Origin: an uncultured Chiayiivirga sp.
Lineage (GTDB): Bacteria; Pseudomonadota; Gammaproteobacteria; Xanthomonadales; Xanthomonadaceae
Assembly: GCA_934525595.1 (NCBI GenBank)
Contig: CAKSZJ010000008.1
Location: 43,520-107,519 of the forward strand
Length of the DNA stretch: 64,000 nt
Direction of reading: 5' to 3'
The notes under the pieces were generated by a model. That model saw nothing but the letters and a program-made list of their open reading frames with translations, ran no database searches and had not been told where the DNA came from. Position 1 is the first letter of the stretch, and every line of letters begins with the position of its first letter. A program made the position numbers and the translations under genes. Shown in pieces: positions 18,443 through 29,928 of this stretch.

Positions 18443-19567
18443 TCAGCCCTTGCGGCCCAGCGCCTGCGCCAACGCACCCAGCAGGCGATCCACCGCTTCC
18501 GGACGGCTGGAGGCACCCATCAGGCCGATGCGCCAGATCTTGCCGGCCAGCGGCCCCAACCCTGCGCCGATCTCGATGCCGTGATCGGTGAGGAGCGCGC
18601 GGCGCACGCCGGCTTCATCCACGCCCTCGGGCACCACCACGGGATTGAGCTGCGGCAGACGCGCGCGATCGTCGTCACCCAGAAGGTTCAGGCCCAACCG
18701 CTGCAAACCGTCGCGCAGGCGCTGGTGATTGGCCTGATGCCGCGCCCAGGCCGCCTCCAGCCCTTCCTCGCGCAGCATCAGCAGCGACTCGTGCAGCGCG
18801 TAGGTCATGTTGATCGGCGCGGTGTGGTGGTAGCTGCGTCCGCCGCTGCCATCCCAGTAGGCCATGACCAGGCTCATGTCGAGGAACCAGCTTTGTACCG
18901 GCACCTTGCGCGCCTTCACGGCTTCGGTGGCGCGAGGGCTGAAGGTCACGGGCGAGAGGCCGGGCGGCGCCGAAAGGCACTTCTGCGACCCCGAATACAT
19001 CGCGTCGGCGCCCCAGCCGTCCACGTCCACCTCGCAGCCACCCAGGCTGGTGACCGCATCGACGATGGACAGCGCGCCGTGCTCGCGAGCGAGGCGGCAG
19101 AGCGTTGCGGCATCCGAACGCGCGCCCGTGGAAGTCTCCGCGTGGACGAAAGCCAGCGCCTTCGCACCAGGGTGTGCCTTGAGCGCCGCCTCGACCTTTT
19201 CCGGATCGGCCGGCCTGCCGAATTCGTCATCCACCATCACGGCGGTGGCACCGCAGCGGATCACGTTCTCGCGCATGCGCCCGCCGAACACGCCGTTGCG
19301 ACACACGATGACGGTATCGCCCGGTTCGACCAGGTTGACGAAGCAGGCCTCCATGCCGGCCGAGCCCGGTGCGGAGACCGGAATGGTGAGCGAATTGGTC
19401 GTCTTGAAGGCATGGCGCAGCAGCGCCTTGAGCTCCTCCATCATGCCGACGTAGGCGGGATCCAGATGGCCGATGGTGGGGCGCGCCAGTGCATCGAGGA
19501 TACGCTGGGGCACATCCGAAGGACCGGGGCCGAGCAGGAGACGGCGGGGCGGATGAAAGCTCTGCAT
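18443..19567 (-). CDS. Class V aminotransferase (alanine/serine-glyoxylate aminotransferase type)
   Basis: 374 residues, PLP-dependent fold type I. The Schiff-base lysine is in [12 protein letters not shown] (about residue 194), the cofactor Asp in VDAVTSLGG, and the N-terminal LLGPGPSDV is the family opening. The likely reaction is amino transfer from alanine or serine to glyoxylate, producing glycine, which fits the nearby glycine cleavage genes; the exact donor cannot be read from the sequence. The start was set at MQSFHPP, where similarity to the family begins. It is convergent with the acyltransferase gene with no gap between the two stops. Confidence 0.9.
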   Translation of the reverse strand: MQSFHPPRRLLLGPGPSDVPQRILDALARPTIGHLDPAYVGMMEELKALLRHAFKTTNSLTIPVSAPGSAGMEACFVNLVEPGDTVIVCRNGVFGGRMRENVIRCGATAVMVDDEFGRPADPEKVEAALKAHPGAKALAFVHAETSTGARSDAATLCRLAREHGALSIVDAVTSLGGCEVDVDGWGADAMYSGSQKCLSAPPGLSPVTFSPRATEAVKARKVPVQSWFLDMSLVMAYWDGSGGRSYHHTAPINMTYALHESLLMLREEGLEAAWARHQANHQRLRDGLQRLGLNLLGDDDRARLPQLNPVVVPEGVDEAGVRRALLTDHGIEIGAGLGPLAGKIWRIGLMGASSRPEAVDRLLGALAQALGRKG

Positions 19568-20253
19568 GGCGATGCGCACCGGATGGGAATGGCCCGCAAG
19601 TGTAGCCCGCTTTGCGCCGCCCTCCGTTCCTCCAGCACATGCCATGTGCCGGCACCTATCCGTGTCGGGATACCGCGGAACGGCTTGCGCGCATCCGGCC
19701 TTTCCTGTCGCGCAGGCGACGATTCGCGCTCGCTCGTGATCGCCATGTGAAAAATGGAAGAGGCCCGGACGCCATGAAAGCGCCGCCTGCATGCGCGTGA
19801 GCCAGGAGCGCAGTCACGCGTGGCGACAGGATCGCGCGTGAATTCCGCCATGCCTGCGGCCGCGAGACGGCAGGAAAGCGCGTTTTCCTGCCGCAAAAAG
19901 AAAAGCCCCGCAGGCCAGGGGAGGGACCTGCGGGGCCGGGCTGGAAGGGGGCCAGGGGAGGGGCCAGGCTTCCAGCGGATCCACCCGAGGGGGGCAGGTG
20001 GATCACCGGTGGCGTTGCGTCCACCGTGGGCATAGATTAGCAGAGCTGCCTGAAGGTTCCCTGAGTTTCTCGGGGCACCAAGATTGAATTCAGTACGCAT
20101 TCATTGCAGCGCCCCGGATCCATCCAATGTGCCGGAAGTCATGGATTATCGTGGGACGTTGAGATTTCTCACGCAATATCGCAAAGATAATGCAAATCAT
20201 CGAAACGGCATGGCCGGATTTGGTCGTTTTTCGCCGCGCCGTGCGTGCCGCCA
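19568..20253. other. 686-bp intergenic region around the small RNA
   Basis: Apart from the small RNA, it holds one more hairpin just beyond its terminator: CGGCAGGAAA / TTTCCTGCCG (19868-19877 and 19884-19893), a 10-bp stem with a 6-base loop and no T-run on either strand. The stretch 19568-19860 shows no supported gene. The stretch 20100-20220 is clearly more AT-rich than its surroundings and contains no recognisable gene. Confidence 0.5.
19895..20028 (-). ncRNA. C-loop small RNA downstream of polA (sX13-like)
   Basis: On the minus strand, four stem-loops follow each other. They are CGGTGG/CCACCG (20007-20026), GATCCACC/GGTGGATC (19978-20004, loop TGCCCCCCTCG), CTGGAAG/CTTCCAG (19941-19975, loop with two CCCC runs) and GCCCCGCAGG/CCTGCGGGGC (19905-19936, loop TCCCTCCCCTGG). 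The last is followed at once by TTTTCTTTTT, a textbook terminator. Upstream, TGCTAATCT (20042-20034) is an extended -10 element, putting the start near 20028 and the RNA at about 134 bases. The C-rich loops and the place after polA match Xanthomonas sX13; E. coli Spot 42 also lies downstream of polA. C-rich loops would pair with G-rich ribosome-binding sites. Confidence 0.78.
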
Positions 20254-23022
20254 TCAATGCGCCTCGTCCCAGTTGCCCCCCTCTCCCGCGTCCACGATCA
20301 GTGGCACCCGCAGCTCGGCGGCGCCCTGCATCATGCCACGGACCGCCTCGATCAGCGGCTCGACGAACGCCAGGTCGGCCTCGAACACCAGCTCGTCATG
20401 CACCTGCATCAGCATCCGCGCCCGGTCGTCGAAAGGCAGCAGCCACTCGTGCACCCGCCGCATGGCGCGCTTGATGATGTCGGCGGCGGTGCCCTGCATC
20501 GGCGCGTTGATGGCAGCACGCTCGGCGCCGGCGCGCAGGTTGCCGTTGCGCGAGTGGATTTCCGTGAGCTGCAGGCGGCGGCCGAACACCGTTTCCACAT
20601 AGCCTCGCTCGCGCGCGCTTTCGCGGGTGCGCTCCATGAATTCATGCACGCCCGGATAGCGGCTGAAGTAGAGACTGATGTAATCCTGTGCCTCGCCGCG
20701 CGACACGCCGAGCTGGCGCGCCAGCCCGAACGCTCCCATGCCGTAGATGAGGCCGAAGTTGATCGCCTTGGCGGCGCGGCGCTGGTTGGGTTCCACTGCT
20801 TCCAGCGCCACGCCGAAGACTTCCGCCGCAGTAGCGCGGTGGATGTCCTGGCCCTGCTCGAAGGCGGCGATGAGCCCGGCATCGCCGGACAGGTGCGCCA
20901 TGATGCGCAGCTCGATCTGCGAATAGTCGAAGGCCACGATGCGCCGCCCCGGTGGCGCGATGAAGGCACGCCGGATGCGGCGCCCGTCCTCGCTGCGGAT
21001 CGGGATGTTCTGCAGGTTCGGGTCCGACGAGGACAGCCGTCCCGTGGCGGCGCCCCCCTGGTGATAGCTGGTGTGCAGCCGGCCGGTGTCCGGATTGACC
21101 ATCTCCGGCAGCTTGTCGGTATAGGTGCCGCGCAGCTTGGCCAGCGCGCGGTACTCCAGGATCAGGCGCGGCAGCTCATGCTGATCGGCGATGGCTTCGA
21201 GCGCGTCCTCGTTGGTGGAGGGCTGCCCGGTCGGCGTCCTGGCGGTGACGGCCAGACCGATCTCGTCAAACAGCAGCGCCTGCAGCTGCTTGGGCGAATC
21301 CAGGTTGAAGTGACGCCCCGCCAGTTCGAAGGCCCGCGTCTGCGCGGACAGCATCCGGGCCGACAGGTCGCGGCTTTGCCGGCGCAGCTCGTCCGCGTCG
21401 ATCAGCACGCCGTTGGCCTCGACCTTGGCCAGCACTTCGACCAGCGGCATCTCGATCCCTTCGTACACCGCACGCAGCGTCGGCTCGGCCCGGAGGCGCG
21501 ACGACAGCGTCTGGTGCAGGCGCAGGCAGATGTCGGCGTCTTCCGCGGCGTAGCGGGTGGCGGTATCCAGGTCCACCTGGGAGAACGGGATGCGCTTGGC
21601 GCCCTTGCCGGTCACGTCCTCGTAGCGCAGGGTGGCGTAACCCAGATGCCGCTGGGCGAGCGAATCCAGGTCGTGGCGTCCGGCGCTGGCTTCCAGCACG
21701 AAGCTCTCCAGCAGGGTGTCCTGGGCGTAGCCCGCCAGCGCCACGCCGTGGCGACGCAGCACGTGCAGGTCGTACTTGCCGTTTTGTCCGAGCTTGCCGA
21801 TGAGCGGATCTTCCAGCACCGGACGCAGCGCCACGAGCACCTCGTCCCTCGACAGCTGCGCCTGCACGCCCGGGCCGTCGTGCGCCAGCGGCACGTAGGC
21901 CGCGCGCCCCGGCTCGACGGCGAAGCTCAGCCCCACCAGGCGCGCACGCATCGGATCGAGCGCGTCGGTTTCGGTATCCAGCGCCATGAGCTGCGCCGTG
22001 CGCAGCCGTGCGATCCACTCATCCAGGGCTTCGCGGGTCAGGAGCGTGTCGTAGCGGCCTTCCGCCGCCAGCGCCGGATCAACGCCCTGCGGCACGCTCG
22101 CGGGAGCGGCAAAGCCCGCCGGGCGCGCCCTGCCCGGCTCGCGTTCGGCCACGTCATGCAGCACCGCACCACCGCTGCCTGCATCCAGATCACGCAACGC
22201 CTGGTTGAACCCGTAGCGCGCATACAGCCCGCGCAGCACGTCCGCGTTGCGCTCGCGCAGGGCAAGATCGCCAATCCCCACGGGCAGCGGAACATCGGTG
22301 CGGATCGTGATCAGCTCGCGGTTGAGCGGCAGCCGCGGCAGTGCGGCGCGCAGGTTGTCACCGATCTTGCCGCCGACCTCGTCGGCGCGCGCCATGATTT
22401 CGTCCAGCGAACCGAACTGTGCCAGCCACTTGGCCGCCGTCTTGGGCCCGCACTTCTCCACCCCCGGCACGTTGTCCACCGCGTCGCCCATCAGGGCGAG
22501 GTAGTCGACGATGCGCGACGCAGGCACGCCGAACTTGGCCTGCACGTCGGCGTCGTTCGCGATACGGCTTCCGCTCATGGTGTTGACCAGCGCAATGCGC
22601 GGAGCCACGAGCTGGGCGAAGTCCTTGTCGGACGTGGAGATTTCCACCTCGATCCCCTGCCCGGCCGCGGCCACCGCGAGCGTGCCGATCACGTCGTCCG
22701 CCTCAACTCCCGCCTCGCGCAGGATGGTGAACCCGAGTGCCTCCACGATGGCCAGCATCGGCGCGATCTGCGCCTTCAGTTCGTCGGGCGTGGGCGGGCG
22801 GTTGGCCTTGTAATCGGGATACATCGCGTCGCGGAAGGTCGGCCCGGCCGCGTCCACCACGAAGGCGGCGTAGTCGGGTTTTTCCTTGAGGGTGGCGCGC
22901 AGCATGTTGATCACGCCAAACAGTGCGCCGGTGGGGCTGCCGTCCGGCGCGGTCAGGGGCGGCAGCGCGTGGAAGGCGCGATAGAGGTAGGAGGATCCGT
23001 CGATCAACACGAGCTTCTTCAT
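20254..23022 (-). CDS. polA: DNA polymerase I
   Basis: 922 residues, the usual size. The N-terminal 5'-3' exonuclease (about 1-290) opens with LVLIDGSSYLYRAFHALP and has EADDVIGTLA. The 3'-5' exonuclease (about 330-510) keeps the LDTETDALDP motif. The polymerase domain has DYSQIELRIMAHLSGD (about 699, motif A), KAINFGLIYGMG (motif B) and QVHDELVFE (about 872, motif C). It fills gaps and removes Okazaki primers. The gene is divergent from the DUF2782 gene (96 bases apart), a common arrangement in gammaproteobacteria, and the small RNA follows downstream on the same strand. Confidence 0.98.
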   Translation of the reverse strand: MKKLVLIDGSSYLYRAFHALPPLTAPDGSPTGALFGVINMLRATLKEKPDYAAFVVDAAGPTFRDAMYPDYKANRPPTPDELKAQIAPMLAIVEALGFTILREAGVEADDVIGTLAVAAAGQGIEVEISTSDKDFAQLVAPRIALVNTMSGSRIANDADVQAKFGVPASRIVDYLALMGDAVDNVPGVEKCGPKTAAKWLAQFGSLDEIMARADEVGGKIGDNLRAALPRLPLNRELITIRTDVPLPVGIGDLALRERNADVLRGLYARYGFNQALRDLDAGSGGAVLHDVAEREPGRARPAGFAAPASVPQGVDPALAAEGRYDTLLTREALDEWIARLRTAQLMALDTETDALDPMRARLVGLSFAVEPGRAAYVPLAHDGPGVQAQLSRDEVLVALRPVLEDPLIGKLGQNGKYDLHVLRRHGVALAGYAQDTLLESFVLEASAGRHDLDSLAQRHLGYATLRYEDVTGKGAKRIPFSQVDLDTATRYAAEDADICLRLHQTLSSRLRAEPTLRAVYEGIEMPLVEVLAKVEANGVLIDADELRRQSRDLSARMLSAQTRAFELAGRHFNLDSPKQLQALLFDEIGLAVTARTPTGQPSTNEDALEAIADQHELPRLILEYRALAKLRGTYTDKLPEMVNPDTGRLHTSYHQGGAATGRLSSSDPNLQNIPIRSEDGRRIRRAFIAPPGRRIVAFDYSQIELRIMAHLSGDAGLIAAFEQGQDIHRATAAEVFGVALEAVEPNQRRAAKAINFGLIYGMGAFGLARQLGVSRGEAQDYISLYFSRYPGVHEFMERTRESARERGYVETVFGRRLQLTEIHSRNGNLRAGAERAAINAPMQGTAADIIKRAMRRVHEWLLPFDDRARMLMQVHDELVFEADLAFVEPLIEAVRGMMQGAAELRVPLIVDAGEGGNWDEAH

Positions 23023-23118
23023 GCCGCCAGTGTACGGCGCGCTGCGGCCGCAGCGGCAGGTTCAGGCGCGTGCCGCGCGCTTGAGGTTATGCTGGATTCC
23101 CGTCACGGAGACCTCGCC

Positions 23119-23475
23119 ATGCGAATCGCCAGCCTGCTGATTCCCGTACTGTTTGCCACGGCGCCAGCCTGGGCGCAGGAGCCCGCGCCGGCGCGGGATG
23201 CGCCGCACAGGGCGGATGCCCGGGCGCCGCTGCCCGAGAAGATCCGCGCCGAAGACGACGTATCCAACGCCCCCGTGGTCACCATCCGGCGCCAGAACAA
23301 CGGCGATACCGTGCAGGAATACCGCGAAAAGGGGCACCTGACGATGGTCAAGGTCACCACCTCGGCCGGCATCACCTACACCCTGCTGGATACCAACGGC
23401 GACGGCCTGCTGGACAGCAGCGACCACGACGGCCCGGTCGGCCCGGTGTACTACACGCTCTACAAGTGGAACTGA
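23119..23475 (+). CDS. DUF2782-family secreted protein
   Basis: 118 residues. A signal peptide MRIASLLIPVLFATAPAWAQ is followed by a Pro/Ala-rich stretch. The conserved core is VVTIRRQNNGDTVQEYREKGHLTMVKVTTSAG, ending in YTLLDTNGDGLLDSSD. The last segment is Asp-rich like a calcium-binding loop. The family is typically encoded divergently from polA, as here. Its function is unknown. The ATG at 23119 was chosen because it starts the signal peptide and GGAG stands upstream; an in-frame ATG at 23089 would add 10 residues. Confidence 0.88.
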   Translation: MRIASLLIPVLFATAPAWAQEPAPARDAPHRADARAPLPEKIRAEDDVSNAPVVTIRRQNNGDTVQEYREKGHLTMVKVTTSAGITYTLLDTNGDGLLDSSDHDGPVGPVYYTLYKWN

Positions 23476-23488
23476 GCGGCGCCCCGCC

Positions 23489-24910
23489 TCAGCGCGTCAG
23501 GAATTTCGCCAGACGGTCGGCCAGGCTGCGATAGGGCGGCTTGAACAGCGCCATGCTGCTCAGACGCGACTGGTAGAACACCGGCTTGCGCTTGCTGAAC
23601 GTCAGAAAACCCTCATGGCCATGGTATGCCCCCATGCCGCTCGGGCCGACGCCGCCGAACGGCAGACTCGCCTGGGCGATGTGCAGGATGGTGTCGTTGA
23701 CGCAGACGCCGCCTGCCACGGTGCGATCCAGCACGCGCTCGGTGCGGGCACGGTCCAGATCGAAATGGTAGAGCGCGAGCGGCCGCTCGCGCGCGTTGAC
23801 GTAGTCGATCGCCGCATCGACCGAATCCACCCCGACCAGCGGCAGGATCGGCCCGAAGATTTCCTCGCGCATCAGGCGGCAGCCTTCCGGCGCATCCAGC
23901 ACCAGCGTCGGCGGAATCAGGCGGCCGGCCTCGGCGCGCACCGGATCCACCTCGCGCAGCGGTATCACGGTCGCACCGCCGGCCGCGGCGTCGTCCAGCA
24001 CCCCGCGCAGGCGGCGGTACTGGCCCTCGTTCACGATGCGGGTGTAATCGGGATTGGCCTCCAGGCTCGGATAGCGCGAGGCCACCTCGGCGCGCAGCGC
24101 ATCGACAAACGCCTCGCGAGCATCATGCGGCAGCAGCACGTAGTCGGGCGCGATGCAGGTCTGGCCGGCATTGAGCCACTTGCCCGTCGCGATGCGCGCC
24201 GCCGCCGTGGCGAGCGGATAGCCGGGCGCGAGAATCGCCGGGGATTTCCCGCCCAGCTCCAGCGTCACCGGAGTCAGGTTGGCCGCCGCCGCGGCCATCA
24301 CGTGCCGCCCCACCGCCGTGGAGCCGGTGAAGAACAGGTGATCGAAGGGCAATGCGGAAAACGCCGCCGCCACGTCCGCTCCGCCCAGCGCCACCGCCAC
24401 CTGGTCTGCCGGAAACACCTCGGCAAGCAACGAGGCGAGAAAAGCGGAGGCGCGCGGTGAATGCTCGGAGGGCTTCAGGTAGACATGGTTGCCGGCTGCG
24501 ATCGCCGACACCAGCGGAATAAGCGCAAGGTTCACCGGATAGTTCCACGGTGCGATCACTCCGACCGCCCCCAGCGGCTGGAACCGCAGCTGCGCGCGCG
24601 CCGGCAGGAACAACCAGTCCACCGGCCTGCGCCGCGGCCGCATCCAGCGCCGGAGATGACGCAGCGCATGATCGATTTCCGCCAGCACCGTCATCGCGTC
24701 GGTGAGCAGGGTCTCGTGACGCGAACGCCCGCCGAAGTCGGCATCTACCGCCGCCACCATCTCGTCCATCCGCGCCTTGAAGGCGACGCGCAGCCGGCGC
24801 AAGCCGTCGCGACGCCGGGTGAAGTCAGGCGGACTGGCGGCCTGTGCCTGCCGCAGGCGCTCCAGTGTCGGGGCCAGTTCGGCGATCGGGGTGGGTGTCG
24901 ACATGTCCAT
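23489..24910 (-). CDS. NAD(P)-dependent aldehyde dehydrogenase (coniferyl-aldehyde dehydrogenase type)
   Basis: 473 residues. The ALDH superfamily is shown by APWNYPVNL, FTGSTAVGR, the catalytic Glu in TLELGGKSP (about 217) and the catalytic Cys in GQTCIAPDYV (about 249). The short N-terminus and the C-terminal YHGHEGFLTFSKRKPV with a hydrophobic or basic end are typical of class 3-like enzymes annotated as coniferyl-aldehyde or fatty-aldehyde dehydrogenases. It probably oxidises aromatic or long-chain aldehydes; the substrate is not deducible. The start is the first of two ATGs (MDMSTPT). It is convergent with the DUF2782 gene, 13 bases apart. Confidence 0.92.
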   Translation of the reverse strand: MDMSTPTPIAELAPTLERLRQAQAASPPDFTRRRDGLRRLRVAFKARMDEMVAAVDADFGGRSRHETLLTDAMTVLAEIDHALRHLRRWMRPRRRPVDWLFLPARAQLRFQPLGAVGVIAPWNYPVNLALIPLVSAIAAGNHVYLKPSEHSPRASAFLASLLAEVFPADQVAVALGGADVAAAFSALPFDHLFFTGSTAVGRHVMAAAAANLTPVTLELGGKSPAILAPGYPLATAAARIATGKWLNAGQTCIAPDYVLLPHDAREAFVDALRAEVASRYPSLEANPDYTRIVNEGQYRRLRGVLDDAAAGGATVIPLREVDPVRAEAGRLIPPTLVLDAPEGCRLMREEIFGPILPLVGVDSVDAAIDYVNARERPLALYHFDLDRARTERVLDRTVAGGVCVNDTILHIAQASLPFGGVGPSGMGAYHGHEGFLTFSKRKPVFYQSRLSSMALFKPPYRSLADRLAKFLTR

Positions 24911-25196
24911 GGCGCAGGTTCGGCCGTCGGGCCGCGGTTCCGGGATGAACGGCAGATATACCGGAGAACGCTCGTGTACACACTCTATATCCCGAACACC
25001 ACCTGCCCGTCCCGGCCAGAGCACCTCTGCGCATCAGGCCGGAAGATCGCGCCGCGCGGAAGCGGCAAGGTGATCGAAAACCGGCGCACCGGCCTGCAGG
25101 CCTCCTGATTGCGGCGTCGCGCGGAAGCGCCTGTCCGTATCGCTCGCCGTTTCCCGTATTGGTTCGCTGGTCGTTTTCCAGATTGCGAGTCCAGAC

Positions 25197-25805
25197 ATGA
25201 AGAAGATCCTCGGCGGCTGCCTCATCATCACGCTGCTGGCCCTGGTCGTTGGCGGCGGCGCCACCTGGTGGTTCGTGTTGCGTCCGGCATGGAACGCCGG
25301 CAGCCAGTTCATGAACGCGGCCAGCCAGGTCGCGGAGCTGGCCAAGCTCGACGAGACGGTGAAGAACCGCAGCGCCTTCTCGCCGCCCGCGGACGGCCGC
25401 ATCTCCGAAGCGGCTCTCGACCGATTCATCGCCACGCAGCAGGCCATCCAGGCGCGCGTCGGGACCAATCTCGCGACGCTGGAAGCCAAATACCGCCAGA
25501 TCGAAACGGACGCAAAAACCGCCGGAAAGCGGGTCGGTCCGAGCGAAGTGCTGGGCGCCTACGGCGACCTGTTTTCCCTCGTTCGCGAAGCCAAGGAAGC
25601 GCAGGTGGAAGCGCTGAACGCGCAGAACCTTTCGCTGGAGGAGTACCGCTGGCTGCGCAAGCAGGCCTACGCCGCACTGGCCGGATCCGCGCTGGCCTCC
25701 ACTCCTACGGAAGAAGGCTCGGCGCTGACCGACAATGCGAAGCAGCTGGCGCCGCACCGCGAATTGCTGACCCGCACCGCCGTGGGCGCATGGCTGGGCC
25801 TGTGA
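25197..25805 (+). CDS. Membrane-anchored hypothetical protein
   Basis: 202 residues. One N-terminal helix (ILGGCLIITLLALVVGGGATWWFVL, about 4-28) is followed by a mostly helical, charged domain without recognisable motif. The helix contains a Cys but no proper lipobox. Repeated Ala/Glu/Leu/Lys composition (ARVGTNLATLEAKYRQIETDAK) suggests helical bundles or a short coiled coil. It stands alone: ALDH is divergent upstream and hemB is convergent one base downstream. The 286 bases before it hold nothing else I can support. Function unknown. Confidence 0.75.
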   Translation: MKKILGGCLIITLLALVVGGGATWWFVLRPAWNAGSQFMNAASQVAELAKLDETVKNRSAFSPPADGRISEAALDRFIATQQAIQARVGTNLATLEAKYRQIETDAKTAGKRVGPSEVLGAYGDLFSLVREAKEAQVEALNAQNLSLEEYRWLRKQAYAALAGSALASTPTEEGSALTDNAKQLAPHRELLTRTAVGAWLGL

Positions 25806-25806
25806 A

Positions 25807-27751
<1,945 letters not shown>

Positions 27752-27942
27752 GGAAGTGCTCCGGTGGATGAACGGCGCGACGATAGACGCCTCACCTTCC
27801 CGTTTTGTTAACCGAGAGTTAAACCACCATCCCGAGAATGACCGTTGGAGCTGAAACCTGCCGCGCGGAATGCTAGATTCCAACTCAGCAAGATCCTCCA
27901 ACCGACTGAAAGAACAGAAAAACACATTTCATCTTCCTGATC

Positions 27943-28395
27943 ATGGAACTTCTCCTGCTCCTTCCGCTGCTGCTTGTCCTTGCCGGATTGCGCTACGTCC
28001 CGGAAGACACCGCGCTGACCGTGCATCGCTTTGGCCGCTACACCCGCACCCTCACCCCGGGCCTGCGGTTCACGGTGCCGGTGCTGGATCGCGTGGCGCA
28101 CCGCGTGCGGCTGGTCGGCCATCAGGTCGAAGTTCCCGTGCATGGGGAAGCCGCAGCGCGCGCCGCGGTCTACTACCAGATTCTCGAACCCCAGCGCGCG
28201 GGCAATGCCCTCGACGACGTCGATTCGCTGGTGGCGCAGCGCGCCCGCGAGGCGCTTTCGTCCCTGGCCGCAAGCGACGGGGACGGCAGTACCGAGGCGA
28301 TCGCGGCGCGACTCAAGCGCGAACTCAACGACGGACTGGCGGCCTTGGGCCTGCGCGTGACCCGCTGCAACCTGCGGCAGGACGCGACCGCCTGA
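27943..28395 (+). CDS. Minimal SPFH/band-7 protein
   Basis: 150 residues. An N-terminal membrane helix MELLLLLPLLLVLAGL is followed by the start of a stomatin/slipin-type SPFH domain: VPEDTALTVHRFGRYTRTLTPGLRF and LDRVAHRVRLVGHQVEVPV, then VYYQILEP. Stomatins continue for another 100-150 residues with a coiled-coil assembly region; that is missing here. Codon use and frame are intact to the end, so this looks like a genuinely short protein rather than a frameshift. It stands about 100 bases ahead of rsmG. Confidence 0.75.
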   Translation: MELLLLLPLLLVLAGLRYVPEDTALTVHRFGRYTRTLTPGLRFTVPVLDRVAHRVRLVGHQVEVPVHGEAAARAAVYYQILEPQRAGNALDDVDSLVAQRAREALSSLAASDGDGSTEAIAARLKRELNDGLAALGLRVTRCNLRQDATA

Positions 28396-28497
28396 CCGCT
28401 CCCTGCGCCGGCATCGCGCCGGCAGGTTCCGCTCCCGGCGATTGTCAGCGCGGTGCCGGCTGAGGATACTGCCCCGCCCTGCCTTCCGCAGATTGCC

Positions 28498-29130
28498 GTG
28501 AATCCGCTGTCCCACCTCCAGCCCACGCTCGAATCCGGCCTCGCGGCGATCGGCCTGCGGCAGCCGGGGCTGGGCGAGCGCCTGCTCGCCTATCTCGGCC
28601 TTCTGGCGCAGTGGAACCGCGCCTACAACCTCACCGCGATCCGCGATCCGGCCGAGATGGTGTCCAGGCACCTGCTCGATTCGCTCAGCATTGCGCCTTT
28701 CGTCGCCGGGCGCGTGGCCGACATCGGCACCGGTGCCGGCCTGCCGGGCATTCCGCTGGCGATCAACGACCCGCACCTGCGCGTGAGTCTGGCCGAAACG
28801 GCCGGCAAGAAGGCCCGTTTCCTGCGCGAAGCGGTGCGCCAGCTCGGGCTTGCCAACGTGTCGGTGCACGCCTGCCGCGCCGAAGACGTGCCCGAATCGG
28901 GCCAGCACGACCAGCTCATCGCGCGCGCCCTGGCCCCGCTTGACGGTATCCTGACGCTCGGCGGACACCTGCTGCGGCCGGGCGGACGGCTGCTGGCGAT
29001 GAAGGGCCGGGTTCCGACCGGGGAAATCGCCGCGCTGCCGGACGGCTACCGCCATCTGGCCACCCATCCACTCCATGTGCCGGGGCTTGATGCCGAGCGG
29101 CACCTGATCATTGTCGAAAAAACCGGATAG
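28498..29130 (+). CDS. rsmG: 16S rRNA (guanine527-N7)-methyltransferase
   Basis: 210 residues from a GTG at 28498; an upstream GTG at 28453 would make it longer than usual. The family core YNLTAIRDPAEMVSRHLLDSLS is followed by the SAM-binding motif VADIGTGAGLPGIPLAI and the later GGRLLAMKG. It methylates G527 of 16S rRNA; loss gives low-level streptomycin resistance in other bacteria. It precedes parA by 9 bases, the common rsmG-parA-parB order; mnmG, often the first gene, is not here. Confidence 0.96.
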   Translation: MNPLSHLQPTLESGLAAIGLRQPGLGERLLAYLGLLAQWNRAYNLTAIRDPAEMVSRHLLDSLSIAPFVAGRVADIGTGAGLPGIPLAINDPHLRVSLAETAGKKARFLREAVRQLGLANVSVHACRAEDVPESGQHDQLIARALAPLDGILTLGGHLLRPGGRLLAMKGRVPTGEIAALPDGYRHLATHPLHVPGLDAERHLIIVEKTG

Positions 29131-29139
29131 AACGCCTCC

Positions 29140-29928
29140 ATGTCGCGCATCATTGCAGTGGTCAACCAGAAGGGCGGAGTCGGCAAGACCACCACCGCCG
29201 TCAACCTGTCGGCGGCGCTGGCCGAAACCGGCCGGCGCGTGCTGCTGGTCGACATGGACCCGCAGGGCAACGCCACGATGGCCTCGGGCGTGGACAAGCG
29301 CGAGGCGCACCCCTCCGGCTGCGAGGTGCTGCTGGGCGAAGCCGACGCACAGGCCGCAATCCGCCCCACCGCCGGAAAGTACGACCTGCTGCCCAGCAAC
29401 ACCGACCTCATCGCGGCCGAGCTGCAGCTCATGGACCTGCCCGAGCGCGAGCGTCGCCTGAAGCTCGCGCTGGAGCCGGTGGCACGCGGCTACCAGTACG
29501 TCATCATCGACTGCCCGCCGTCGCTGAGCCTGCTCACGCTCAACGCGCTTGCCGCCGCCGACAGCGTGCTGGTGCCGATGCAGTGCGAATACTTCGCGCT
29601 GGAAGGCATCGCCGCGCTCACCGACACCATGGAGGCGGTGCGCCGCCGCCTGAATCCCACACTGGAAATCGAAGGCATCGTGCGCACCATGTACGACGTG
29701 CGCACCGGCCTGACCAGCGCGGTGTCGGCCGAACTGCAGCGCCACTTCGGCGACAAGCTCTACCGCACCGTGATTCCGCGCAACGTGCGCCTGGCCGAAG
29801 CCCCCAGCCACGGCCAGAGCATCGTCGAGTACGACCGCGGCTCGCGCGGCGGCGTCGCCTACCTTGGCCTGGCCGGCGAGATCATCGGGCGCGAGCGCCA
29901 GCACACCCATCGCCCGGAGGCACACTGA
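29140..29928 (+). CDS. parA: Chromosome-partitioning ATPase ParA (Soj)
   Basis: 262 residues. The deviant Walker A is KGGVGKTTTAVNLS at the N-terminus, followed by LLVDMDPQGNAT and Walker B-like YVIIDCPPSLSLLT. The ATP-bound dimer binds DNA and is stimulated by ParB to pull origins apart. The C-terminal segment has RLAEAPSHGQSI, typical of chromosomal ParA. Its stop overlaps the parB start by one base. Confidence 0.97.
   Translation: MSRIIAVVNQKGGVGKTTTAVNLSAALAETGRRVLLVDMDPQGNATMASGVDKREAHPSGCEVLLGEADAQAAIRPTAGKYDLLPSNTDLIAAELQLMDLPERERRLKLALEPVARGYQYVIIDCPPSLSLLTLNALAAADSVLVPMQCEYFALEGIAALTDTMEAVRRRLNPTLEIEGIVRTMYDVRTGLTSAVSAELQRHFGDKLYRTVIPRNVRLAEAPSHGQSIVEYDRGSRGGVAYLGLAGEIIGRERQHTHRPEAH

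Noticed and set aside
19868..19893. Second terminator or separate small RNA beside the sX13-like gene
   Set aside because: The hairpin has no T-run on either strand and no promoter of its own; listed only as part of the intergenic region.
20245..23475. A plus-strand open frame of about 1070 codons opposite polA
   Set aside because: Its composition (His/Arg/Gln-rich) and position make it a shadow of the certain polA reading frame; only its last part is the real DUF2782 gene.
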